NCBI GenBank assembly: GCA_030323885.1
Contig: CM059187.1
Coordinates: 83,846,027 to 83,910,026, forward strand
Source: Branchipolynoe longqiensis
Taxonomy: Eukaryota; Annelida; Polychaeta; Phyllodocida; Polynoidae
Direction: 5' to 3'
Length of the DNA stretch: 64,000 nucleotides
In this document: positions 54,533 to 64,000 of the stretch, in pieces
Position numbering within the stretch: the stretch's first letter is position 1
Layout: every line of letters starts with the position of its first letter
Notes under the pieces: model-generated
Database searches by the model: none
The model's input: only the letters and a program-made list of their open reading frames with translations
Told to the model about the DNA's origin: nothing
Program-made: the position numbers and the translations under genes

Positions 54533-55388
54533 CTGAAAATAATTTTAGGATATATATTAGTAATTTTACTAAGGAAATAGATCTACATGGAAACATAATA
54601 ACACAAATATTGTGAAGGCACTTATGGCTAGTCGAAAGGCTAAATATTAAATGTGAACATTGTAAGACATTAAAAAAATTAACTTTCTGTTGTGACTATG
54701 AATTGATATTTTGTCATTTCTTGTCTGCATATTTTGGGGATATATACCTAAAACAAGTACATCGGTGAAATTTTAGGAATATGCAAGAACAATATGTTTT
54801 AAATACTCTAAGAAAGTCCTTGGATACCAGAGATTGCAATTAAAATGATTAATAGACTTCTTAAGACTTATTTCAGTGAGCCCGCCATCCATTGCAGCAT
54901 CAGTTGCACAGTTAGCAAATAAGTGTTCACCAGTTGTGCCAATTCCCGCTATACCATTCCTACCAGCTCTACTGATTCCCACCACCCCTTTCCTGAATTC
55001 TGGGGCCCCCAAACAAGTTGATTGCATAAAATAGTTGATTGATTCTACAGACTGGGACACCTGTCTCTATAACCTCGAGTTAATCACAATTATAATCCAC
55101 CGAAATCAAATTCGTACCAACTACCATCATTTGAATTGTGCACCCATTAGGGTATACAGAACTATCCAAGTTGATTGAGGATCGATTAGCTAGGCTAAGC
55201 TTGGTTGATTTGGTCGGATTAATTTGATTTCTTTAGCAAATTAATCAAAATGGAATATACAAGTATCTAATACTGAAATTGTATGTAGCCATATTATGTT
55301 GATATAAAGTTCGCTATGCCCGTTGAAAAAGATAGCACTTATGCTAAGTAGAGGCACTGAACAGTTACTTGCCAACACTTTTTTAAAT
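54533..55388. other. Upstream of coding exon 1, no gene recognised
   Basis: AT-rich sequence that should be intron or 5' untranslated sequence of the zinc-finger gene, because exon 1 begins at a splice acceptor. A 95-codon open frame at 54773-55060 on the - strand has no recognisable domain. Confidence 0.4.
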
Positions 55389-55860
55389 TAAATTTTTTTT
55401 TTTTTATTGAAGCTGTATTTATACTGTCCATAACATGTAAGCCCTGGTACCCAGGCTTGTTTTCAATGCTGGCCAGCTGTAGTGTTGGTGTTGTCTTACC
55501 AAACAGTAGCTGCTGATAAGTTATTTAATTGCCTGCATTTCAGTAGCAGATAGATAGTTTGTTGGTATGCTTAGTAGCCTATGTTAGTTTTTTTTGGGCC
55601 CTCTTGGCATTGTATTTTTGTTCTATTCTTATTACTATGTTAGTTGTTTTCTTAAGGTTCTATGTTAGTGTTTTGGGGTTTTCTTGGGAAGAGTTTTCCA
55701 CTTTTTTCTACTTAATTCTATACTAGCCTATTTTATTTACATGTCCATAGGCTTGTACGTAATAGGTGGCTGAGTTATGTTTGTTTGGATTTGACTTGAT
55801 TTATATTGTTGTTGGACATGTTATCTGGCTTTTATATTTAGTGTATGACAATTAAAGAAT
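55389..55860 (-). mobile_element. LINE 3' untranslated region
   Basis: Same text as 58268-58700, including GGCTTGTTTTCAATGCTGGC and CAGTAGCTGCTGATAAGTTA. The - strand 3' end is marked by a T run on the plus strand at 55389-55404. Confidence 0.75.
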
Positions 55861-56288
55861 TAGTACCTCGAAAATCCATTATCAGAATTGTTCCTCAGCT
55901 CATGCACTTCATGAACAGCCAGGCGAACCATCGCAGTATATTGCATACAATGTGTATAGTGACTTGTGTACTGTATTTATAATACACTTAAATTAGGCAA
56001 ACCCACTACATCTCGCTAGGATGACATATGTGTGGTAGTTTAGGAAAACTTGTGGGAAGTTACCGGGTTCATTACACCCCAGTCAACCTATGCTTGCGTT
56101 CACTTGCGACCTCTTTGTGATCAGTTGCTGACCATTTCGGGGCGTTTGGGTCGCAATGAGGGTGCAGCTGCTGCATCAAACACCTCCTTGCGAACAAATC
56201 ACTTTCGACTGATCACACACTCAGTGGGAGGTTTTTGGTCGCCCAGCAGTTGGTGACCGCTCAATGATCATAACACCGCTGTGACCGC

Positions 56289-56785
56289 TTGATGACCATA
56301 ACAGCTGACTCACAGTCTCACCCAAATGCCCACCTTCACACTCACCATAATACTTACCCTGATTCCCACCTTAATACTTACACTCACTCTAACTCCCACC
56401 ATCACACTCATCCTAACACCTCCCCTGACTACCACCATCATACTAATCCTAACACCTACCCTGACTCCTACCTTCACCCTCACCCTAATACCAACCCTGA
56501 CTCCCACCATCACACTCACCCTGATACACTCACTCTAACTCCCACCATCACACTCATCCTAACACTTCCCCTGACTCCCACCATCACACTCATCCTAACA
56601 CTTCCCCTGACTCCCACCATCACACTCATCCTAACACCTACACTGACTTCCGCCTACACACTCACCCTAACTTTCACCATCATAGTTCATACTAATTAAC
56701 TTTCACTCACCCTAAATCCTACCCTCATACTCACCCTAACAGTAACACCCACACTAATCATAATTCCCACCATCACTCATCCGTG
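56289..56785. repeat. Minisatellite, CCTAAC/CCCACCATCACACTCA units
   Basis: Variable units, with three clean 36-bp copies at about 56535-56642 (CTGACTCCCACCATCACACT and CATCCTAACACTTCCC). The long open frames across it are repeat artefacts. Confidence 0.85.
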
Positions 56786-56786
56786 T

Positions 56787-57093
56787 TAGGGATGAAAGTG
56801 GTCTCCGGGAAAAAAAGCGGAAATGCTGATATTATCCCATAGGTTTAGTATTGTCAGGGAATCATGGAAAATTCCCGGAAGTCGGGTTTCATATATATTG
56901 GTATACGCTGATAGTGCTGCACCATTTGAAGTATATATTAGTTGTGTACGCTGATAGTGCTGCGGTGCTTGGAGCATTTATTAGTAATACGCTGATAGTG
57001 CTGCGGAGTCTGCACCACATAGTATACGCTGATGGTGCTGCAGGATTGACAAATCCCGGAAATCCGCTGAATCGCGGAGATCTTTCATCCCTG
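56787..57093. mobile_element. Family C (hAT-like) element, 307 bp
   Basis: Ends TAGGGATGAAAGTGGTCTCC and GATCTTTCATCCCTG. Inside, ATACGCTGATAGTGCTGC occurs about four times as short repeats. It is inserted in or beside the minisatellite, which resumes after it. Confidence 0.75.
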
Positions 57094-57479
57094 TAACACC
57101 TACTCTGATTCCCACCATCAGTCATTCTAGCAACTACCCTGACTCCCCCCTCCATTCACACTCACCCTAATCTGAAAATACATTCATGTTAATATTTCTG
57201 TGAAGAAAGCATGAAGATAATAATTGGCTACATGAAAAGATCCCCCCTGAATTTTGGTGTTCAGATTGAGCAAAAATCTGTGCAATAAATACAGCACAAC
57301 TTTCAAAGCCATTTTTCTGAGTTTTGGTTTTTCAATGATATGGCAAGCTGAGCGATCTTTAAAAATTCATAACTTCGATTCTATAAAAGATACTTGAAAA
57401 ATTCCAACAGCTCTGCAACAAACAAACAATCGATTGGGTTTCCTAGAGGCTAGACTGCCACACATATATTATTAGGCAC

Positions 57480-57560
57480 CTGGAAATCCGCCGCGTTTGG
57501 CAGTCTCGCTATGACGTCATCACTTTTCAGCGCTTCGTTTTTCGTCATTCGCGAAAATTC
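57480..57560 (-). promoter_or_regulatory. Candidate promoter or untranslated first exon of the zinc-finger gene
   Basis: A small CpG-rich patch holds a full CRE, TGACGTCA, at 57512-57519, with CCGCCGCG beside it. On the - strand, GCGGCGGATTTCCAG followed by GTGCCT would make a splice donor that could join the acceptor at 54533. This is speculative because no transcript evidence exists and repeats surround it. Confidence 0.25.
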
Positions 57561-57591
57561 TTATTTCAGATATTAGCTCTGCTCAAAATAG

Positions 57592-57957
57592 GATACAAAT
57601 GGTACCCACCTATCAGCCAATCACATTTAAGACCTTTTAAAGACTTTTTAATAACAATTTTCAGACAATTTAAAACCTATTTACGTGTCGAATGTAATGT
57701 ACATACTTAATTAAATATTAACAGAAATGAGTGAGGTGGTGCAATCTATGGATCTATATGTGGACGATCTCTTCACTGGCCAGTCTAGTCTGTGATAATG
57801 GGTCTGCTACATCTTGACAAAAATATTAGTGGCCAAATCCAATTTGAGACCTTTTTAAGAACTTTCACAGAAATGTTACCATATTTAAGACTTTTCGGTC
57901 CTTGAAAATTGACTAATCAATTTAAGACTTTTTAAGGATCCGCGGGAACCGTGGGTA
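57592..57957. mobile_element. hAT-like MITE
   Basis: GGTACCCACC near the left and AAGGATCCGCGGGAACCGTG with GGTACC near the right. Both arms hold ATTTAAGACCTTTT or AATTTAAGACTTTTTAAGG, in opposite sense. GGTTCCCGCGGATCC-type ends are seen in hAT MITEs. Confidence 0.5.
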
Positions 57958-58267
57958 CCATTTTGAAGCACACTAATTTTGGCAGCATTTAGTTTTTGTC
58001 TGAATCCAACAGGAATTGACAAATATCCAGCTTTCTGAAGTTAGAGGTAAATTTCCCTACATTATGAGTCTTCCTATTTAGCAGACCATTATTTTTTCTG
58101 GGAAGACTAGTTATTTAATGTCTTAACTTTTAATATGTGAAGTTTCATAGTGATTTGAATATCTACACTAGTGTTTTCATGTTCCTCAAATTTGTATCCC
58201 CTGCTCACTCCCCTCTCATTTCTTCAAATCGGTCACTTCCTCCTGTCTAACTTACTCCTTGGTGATC

Positions 58268-59470
58268 TTTTTTTTATATATTGAGGCTGTATTTATACTG
58301 TCCCTAGCATATAAGCCTGGGTACCCAGGCTTGTTTTCAATGCTGGCCAGTTGTAGTGTTGGTGTTATCTTACCACACAGTAGCTGCTGATAAGTTATTT
58401 GATTGCCTGCATTTCAGTAGCAGATAGATAATTGGTTGGTGTGGTTAGTAGCCTATGTTAGTTTTTTTGGATTTTCTTGGCATATATGTATTTTATTTTG
58501 TTCTACTCTTATTACTAGACTAGCCTGCTCCTATTTACATATCATAGGCTTGTATGTAGCTGTGGGGTGTGTTATCTGGCTATTCTTGGCATGGTTAGCT
58601 TCCATTGGGCATCCCGCTGGTGAGCCGCGACATATCACATGCCCCTTTGCAGTGTAGCTTGGTGGGGGTTTCCTAGCCTAATTTGCACAAATATTTTTTG
58701 TAAGTTTTTAGGTTAGGAATTTGTTGTTCCTTTACCGTTTGGGCATTCCACACCTTAGCAGCCATTTCCAGCATGCTTCTCTCATGAGCTTTTATTTGGC
58801 TTCTGGTCTGCTTCAGTAGTGGCACATTATTTGCTCTAGTAGCCCTTTGCGGTTTTGTTCGGAGTTTATTGTTTTGACTATAGCTATATGCTAAGTGTTT
58901 TCAAATGAATTATTCTCCTATTTTCTAGTAATTTCACTTTGGTTCTTTTGTGTATGTCATAGGTGGGGTGCAGCTTGTCTACTCTTAGACAGATTTTTAG
59001 GGCTCTGTTCTGCAGTATTTACAGTTTTTGTAGTAGTTCTTTTCTCGCACCCATGTAGTTTACATCTCCATAGTCAAAATAGGGGAGCACCTTGCCATTG
59101 AAGATTTTTATTGGCATTTCTTGAGTCATGTAGTCTCTTAGCTTTGCAAATAGCCACAGTTTGTGGTTTACTTTCTGGATAATTTTATTTATACATAGGT
59201 TGTAGTTTAGTTGGCTGTCCAACTCAAGGCCTAGGTATTTGTAATGGTCTACATTTTCTAATGTTTGGTTTCCTAACTTACAGTGTAGTTTTCTTTCTGG
59301 CATTTGTTTATGCGAGAAAAGTACCGTTTTTGATTTGCTTGTGTTGATGGTTATTTTGTTGGACTCACACCACCCGTTTAGTTTTAGTAGGAGTTTTTTA
59401 GTTTAGTTATTACCTCCTCTTCTGTGGTACCATTTGCGTATATGACTGTGTCATCTGCATATAGTTGGAG
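58268..59470 (-). mobile_element. LINE fragment with reverse-transcriptase C-terminal part
   Basis: On the - strand LYADDTVIYANGTTEEEV (the YADD catalytic box) lies near 59460. After a one-base frame slip it is followed by NGWCESNKITINTSKSKTVL and YKYLGLELDSQLNYN, ending QKLQ near 59013. The 3' untranslated region follows to a T-run-marked end at 58268. It resembles the CR1-like group, but the clade is not certain. It is truncated at its 5' end and not functional. Confidence 0.85.
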
Positions 59471-59989
59471 GCACTCAGTTTGCAACCATTAACTATTCCT
59501 CGGTTAATGCCATTGGTTATATTCTTGATGGGATTAGCATTAATTTGATGTTACTTGATAGGGTTGTTGATGACACATTTTTATCCAAAATATCAAATCA
59601 GTCACAATTTTTTCAAGCTCTGTAATACAAATACTACTAACACAGTAACAGTGTGTCTGAATTTGACACCTTTAAAGCATCACATCTCAGGTTCTACTAA
59701 AGCTTTTATAACAAATTACGTATTTTTGTGCAGCATTTAGAAGCCGCTTGCTGATAAAAAAAAGAAGAAGGAATTTGATGCATTCAGAGTGTTTGAAAAA
59801 AGAATTGCAAGTGCCTACATACAGGCCTATGGGTAGCTATGGGGAACCACATACCCTGATCTTTTCATATCCTATCAAGCATCAATGATCATTGGGCATA
59901 TGTACTCAATACTGTGTGTGATATACTACTACTAGTAATACTAATAATAGTATCAGATATATACTATAGTAGTATTACTCACTGACACT

Positions 59990-60240
59990 GTCAGTGTAGG
60001 TATGCGAAAAACACGCCGTTTTCATGGTACTCGCTTGTCCCACCGTGTGTGCGCGGAGCATTGCGCGGTACACACATGACTGTCTTTTCCCATGTCACTT
60101 GCAATCCTTATTTTAGGACTACCAGGAATGCAACCATATGCATGATATAGTTCACATTTTGCTCCACTGCTACATCCAAAAATATTTTCTGTCCGATTTA
60201 TAGAAGTGACAAAAAATCGTTATTCAAATTTATATCTGTT
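59990..60240. repeat. Dispersed repeat, inverted copy of 12600-12845
   Basis: Shared blocks include AAAACACGCCG, ACTCGCTTGTCCCAC, AATCCTTATTTTAGGACTAC and TTGCTCCACTGCTACATCCA. Confidence 0.8.
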
Positions 60241-60572
60241 TAATCAGTGGAATGCTACCTGAAGGTAAGTTTTGATATTTTTGAAAATAGTTTATTTTGT
60301 TTCTTCATATACTTATCCATATTAGTAGGTACCCCAAACCCAGGCTGATTACTTGTTGAATATGCCAAATTCTGTCAAAAAATGCTCCACTTCAACACCT
60401 TGGTAAAACAAACCACAAAGGATTTTTACAAATGTATTACAGCAGAAACAACCTTTGTTCTCTTACCTTTAACCTGGTCTTGGATTCATTTTATTATTCA
60501 AATAAATAAGCTTGATATAGCTAAATAAAAACTACCACCAACTCCCATTTTTCACTCTCAAACCATGTAAAT

Positions 60573-60864
60573 TCCCAATAGTGTCAGTGAAAAAAGTGAG
60601 GGAATAAATCTAGATGATGTCTGCTTGAACGACATGGAATGGGTGGGTGATTCTGATGCAGAGAGCAACACTGAAGTTGATATAAATTTCAAATTTTCAA
60701 ACCAAGGTGTGTGGGTTGCTGTGGCTTATGATGAAGAATTCTTCATAGGTCAGGTGATTGAAGTCAAGAATGAGATGTCAGAGGCATTGGTGCGGAACCC
60801 ACAGGAGATATTAAAATACAAAAACCTAAATAGTGTTAGTAAAACACTTCAAAGGGGGCACTAA
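60573..60864 (+). pseudogene. ORF fragment, probable transposon-protein remnant
   Basis: Open from about 60573 (NSVSEKSEGINLDDVCLNDM) to a stop at 60862. The segment GVWVAVAYDEEFFIGQVIEV recalls the C-terminal small beta-barrel seen in transposon-associated proteins of invertebrates and fish. The upstream part of any protein is missing, and the region around it is repetitive. It could instead be an exon of an unrecognised gene. Confidence 0.4.
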
Positions 60865-63200
60865 TCAACTAAACTGATAAAGAAGAAGGATACATGAAAG
60901 TTTCATGCAATTCTGTTGAAGGGTTTTTTTCCTGCGATTTTTCAAACTCAACATTTTTCATGATTTTGGTAAAATGTGCATTCTTTCTCCTCACTTATAA
61001 AATATTTAACTGTTTTGTAATGTATGTTGTTATGGATGTATTGAAGTATCTGATAAAGATGAATAGCACCTGAAAATTTCATCCAATTCCATTGTACAGT
61101 TTTTGTTCTGTGATTTTTCAAACTTTTCCAAAAAGCCAGATTTTTCACCAAATTTTATCACCTGCCAAAACTGGCTCTCGGGTGTTTTCAGCCTATTTAT
61201 TTTAATTGTTCCCCATGGTTTGGGGCCTTGAAAAAAAATAGAGTTACTAGCACTACCCCATAGGCCCGGGATAATTAAAAAAGAATCAATTTGGGTGGCA
61301 ATTTTTACCACCAGCGCACTCGAAAAAGTGCTCTGGGGCCTAATTTCACAAATGGTGAATTCAAGGAAAATGCTATTTTTACCAAGTTTGAAGGTCTATA
61401 TTTTTTAAACTAGCCACCCCATGCCCCTGTAACTGTATATACACTGTGTACAGACCATCAAAAATGCTATCTTTTAGACTTTGCAGCATGACCGATTTCA
61501 AGTAGTATCATTGTGTTTCGAATTGCATATACTAACAGATGGAATCATTTATATCAAACTCCAAACACATACAAAATTTCACTTGGGATACCTAATATTA
61601 GGGTGTGATTTGGTGTCATTTTGAGGACCGGAATATTGATTTTGAGGGCGGATAAAGAAGTTTAATTGTCACTTCTCATGCTGCCTTCCACGCCAACCAG
61701 ACACAGATGGGTCACATAATTCAGCTGGTTTTCCATTGAAACAATGGAACAAAATTACCCATTAAAAACGCTTTATAAAGTGTCACAAGTTCCTTGATAA
61801 TGGTCACAGGATGATGATTTGGGTATCATTAGAAAGGACTTTACAATACCTTTGCAATGATGTATTTTATGTAGGAATCTGTTAACTTTGAAATTTTTTG
61901 TCACTAGCGACCGCAAACGGTGACGCTGTGCAGCTTTCTGCGCATGTCAACACGGCCATTGAAAACTTGGTACCGTTTTTGGCATCACCCATGCTCCAGT
62001 AAATGGCTTTGGATGGGATTGTGGGAGTACACACCTTCCTGATTATTTGAAGTAATGATTCTGAACAGTCCTCCCAAGTGTTTCAATCCAAAAACAAGCA
62101 TATTTCAGCATTTCTTCTGGGTTTGGCAGACAGAATAAGTTGAAAGGTAACTTTGTTACCCTTAAATCTACATCAAACCTTGTTTAAACTAACTTAAACA
62201 TGTATACACTGATTCTATGGCCTGTTCTCTTTTAAACTATGTTTGAATGAACGTTGTGGCTTGGTGATTTAAGGTGCCTTAGGTCGATTTGTAAAAAACG
62301 ATTTAAAAATTCTATGTAATACTAGGTATGTTGGAAAAAAAATTTAAATTACCATATAGAAATGATACTCATACCATTGTAAAGAGCCAAACAAATGCTT
62401 TTAAATAACACAAAGATCATGCATATTGGCCTAGTATTAAGAAAGTTATGATTTTTTATTTATTTAAAAGCGCATGTTTTTTTGTCCTGTAGTTAGACTG
62501 AATCAAAGGGAATGGGTGTGACAACAGAAAACGGCCGTCGCGTAGCGCGCGGACGTGCACGTACCTACCAGTGCATGGGCTCGGCGCCAAAGTCGGGCAA
62601 CCCATGGCACTTTCCCATTCAAAATTAACCATGTTCGACATATAGGAGCTTGATAATATTTGGTATATAGTGAGAAAAGACATTAATAATTGCGTCTATA
62701 TGTTTTTTATTTACGTCCAAAGTGATTTTGAACCGATTTGAACATGTGAAAAGTAAGCAAATGTTTGAAATTGTGTCACAAAGGAACGAATCAACAGAAA
62801 TGCAAAATTCGAAAACGTTGACATTCACAAATCTTTCCTTTATATATGGTGATCATGATTACCCAATCCCCCCAACCGTAAGCAATTGAGAAGCGATTTT
62901 GATAGAGCTGTCTAGAACCGTTTGCGCTTTCCCGATCACAGCGATCGGGGACACCACGGCGGCGACGCAGCGCGTGGATGTCAACATACCTAGTAATACC
63001 ACCGATCCCCGTTTTATAAAGTGTCACAACTTCCTTTATAATTGTCACATGATATTGATTTAGGTATCATTAGAAAGGTCTTTCCAATACCTTTGCAATG
63101 ATATATTTGATGTTGGAATATGTTGACTTTGAAATTTTGTGTGGGCTATATTTCTATGTGGTTTCACCAAGTTCCCCCATACTATAGTAAAGTTTCCAGG
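60865..63200. repeat. Repetitive region, no gene recognised
   Basis: About 61765-61910 and 63010-63145 are near-copies (TTTATAAAGTGTCACAA, GGTATCATTAGAAAGG, CAATACCTTTGCAATGAT). CG-rich patches at about 62525-62590 and 62935-62985 (CGTCGCGTAGCGCGCGG) stand out. The layout suggests one or two large non-coding elements. Confidence 0.5.
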
Positions 63201-63202
63201 AA

Positions 63203-63720
63203 TTAAAGCCGTGTTCACACCTGGGCGTTAACTCGCCTCATCTAGTGCGCCTAATCTAAGTCGGCTCACATTGGTCGTGTGAACCCGATGTTGAGGCGGA
63301 TTAGGGCTGAGTCACCTCATGTAGTTCGCCTCGCGTGGTGGTTTAAATGAAGCGAACTAGCTTGAGTCGACCCATAGTCGAGACCTTAGTTTGTTGACTT
63401 TTCGGTAAATTTGGTCTATGAACCTGCTAGAGGTGCACATATATTTTTTTCATCATTTATTTTTAGGGTTTCACTGCCCAGCAGAAGTTTTGACCGTTCC
63501 AAACCAATACGATTCAGTCATTACATATCTAGGTCGAACCCACACTCTCTCGTGCCGGCGTCGACGAACCCAAAATGGCGCTGGTTAGTCTGGACTTGCT
63601 CATGCGCAGATATCAATTTCCGCCTTAATCCGCTCCGTGTGTGGACACGACACTAGTTCGCCGCATCTAGTTCGCCTCATCTAGTTCGGCCTAAAGTTGT
63701 GGGTGTGAACACGGCTTTAG
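63203..63720. mobile_element. Foldback MITE with AAAGCCGTGTTCACAC ends
   Basis: Perfect terminal inverted repeats TAAAGCCGTGTTCACAC (63204) and its complement GTGTGAACACGGCTTTA (to about 63720). Repeated CTAGTTCGCC/GGCGAACTAG motifs inside give a long imperfect hairpin. About 517 bp. Confidence 0.85.
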
Positions 63721-64000
63721 ACAAAAGAGTGAAATGAAAATCATCATAACTATTTTATTAACAAAGCTATAGAGCTAAAAAAAAGGTGTATTCAAGTCAG
63801 AATTGGAAGCGCTTCAATTCTGAACTATTTATGGTTTTCTAGACCCGTTTTAAAATTGTCGTGTGTGGTCCCTATTGTCACATACCTAGTCAGTGTGACT
63901 GTGCCTGGAACTGACCCTGGCCATCACATACATGGTCATGACTCATGGTAGTGCCAAATGTGGTTCAGTATTTATTCAAGTATCAGGAACTCTATGCTAT

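Noticed and set aside
56289..56699. 136-codon His/Pro/Thr-rich frame
   Set aside because: Minisatellite translation with no domain and no splice support.
56330..56780. Telomere-like CCCTAA repeats
   Set aside because: CCTAAC occurs only as part of longer 30-40 bp units. There is no run of consecutive hexamers, so this is a minisatellite and not telomeric sequence.
1..64000. CRISPR arrays, bacterial operons or phage genes
   Set aside because: All direct repeats are tandem or dispersed transposon-type repeats without regular spacers, and the genes have introns.

Overview
This window looks like nuclear DNA from an invertebrate animal. Genes are split by GT-AG introns, the background is AT-rich, and the non-coding DNA is packed with tRNA-derived SINEs, LINE 3' ends, solo LTRs and many families of short inverted-repeat transposons (MITEs). 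The two recognisable genes have vertebrate relatives. Nothing in the sequence fixes the phylum; a marine lophotrochozoan or a non-vertebrate deuterostome would both fit. No bacterial features, CRISPR arrays or rRNA genes were seen.

Two genes can be rebuilt exon by exon with phases that close. (1) An ALG13 orthologue on the + strand, 11249-21834: four coding exons, 168 residues, the short catalytic form of the UDP-GlcNAc transferase subunit. Its second intron appears to use a GC donor. (2) A large gene on the - strand, 23364-54504: twenty coding exons, 5115 nt, 1704 residues. It encodes a POGZ/ZNF280-family multi-zinc-finger protein with SUMO-interaction-like motifs and an RGG domain at the N terminus, an array of about nine C2H2-type fingers, a 715-codon acidic exon carrying roughly 18 nine-residue [13 protein letters not shown] repeats, and RD-rich and RGG/GY-rich exons at the C terminus. 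No pogo transposase (DDE) domain is encoded in it. The two genes are convergent, tail to tail around 22-23.3 kb. A single small exon on the - strand (9227-9304) is probably the start of a third gene leaving the window to the left.

Layout. 1-9.2 kb: repeats, including a decayed DNA transposon with long inverted ends (about 2381-4960) that holds remains of an ORF family common in invertebrates, plus two SINEs in tandem. 9.2-22.5 kb: the small exon, ALG13, and a dense cluster of one MITE family in ALG13 intron 1. 23.3-54.5 kb: the zinc-finger gene, whose introns hold SINEs, a solo LTR, TTAA-flanked MITEs, a pogo-like MITE, microsatellites and a striking GC-rich 2.6-kb element (28236-30830) with direct terminal repeats, a 29-bp target duplication and a gag-like ORF in two frames. 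54.5-64 kb: intergenic or 5' untranslated territory with a LINE reverse-transcriptase fragment, hAT-like MITEs, a minisatellite and an unassigned ORF fragment.

The GC-rich gag-like element and the TIR element with its uncharacterised ORF are the best candidates for undescribed systems. All family assignments come from reading motifs and comparison with remembered families; no database search was possible.
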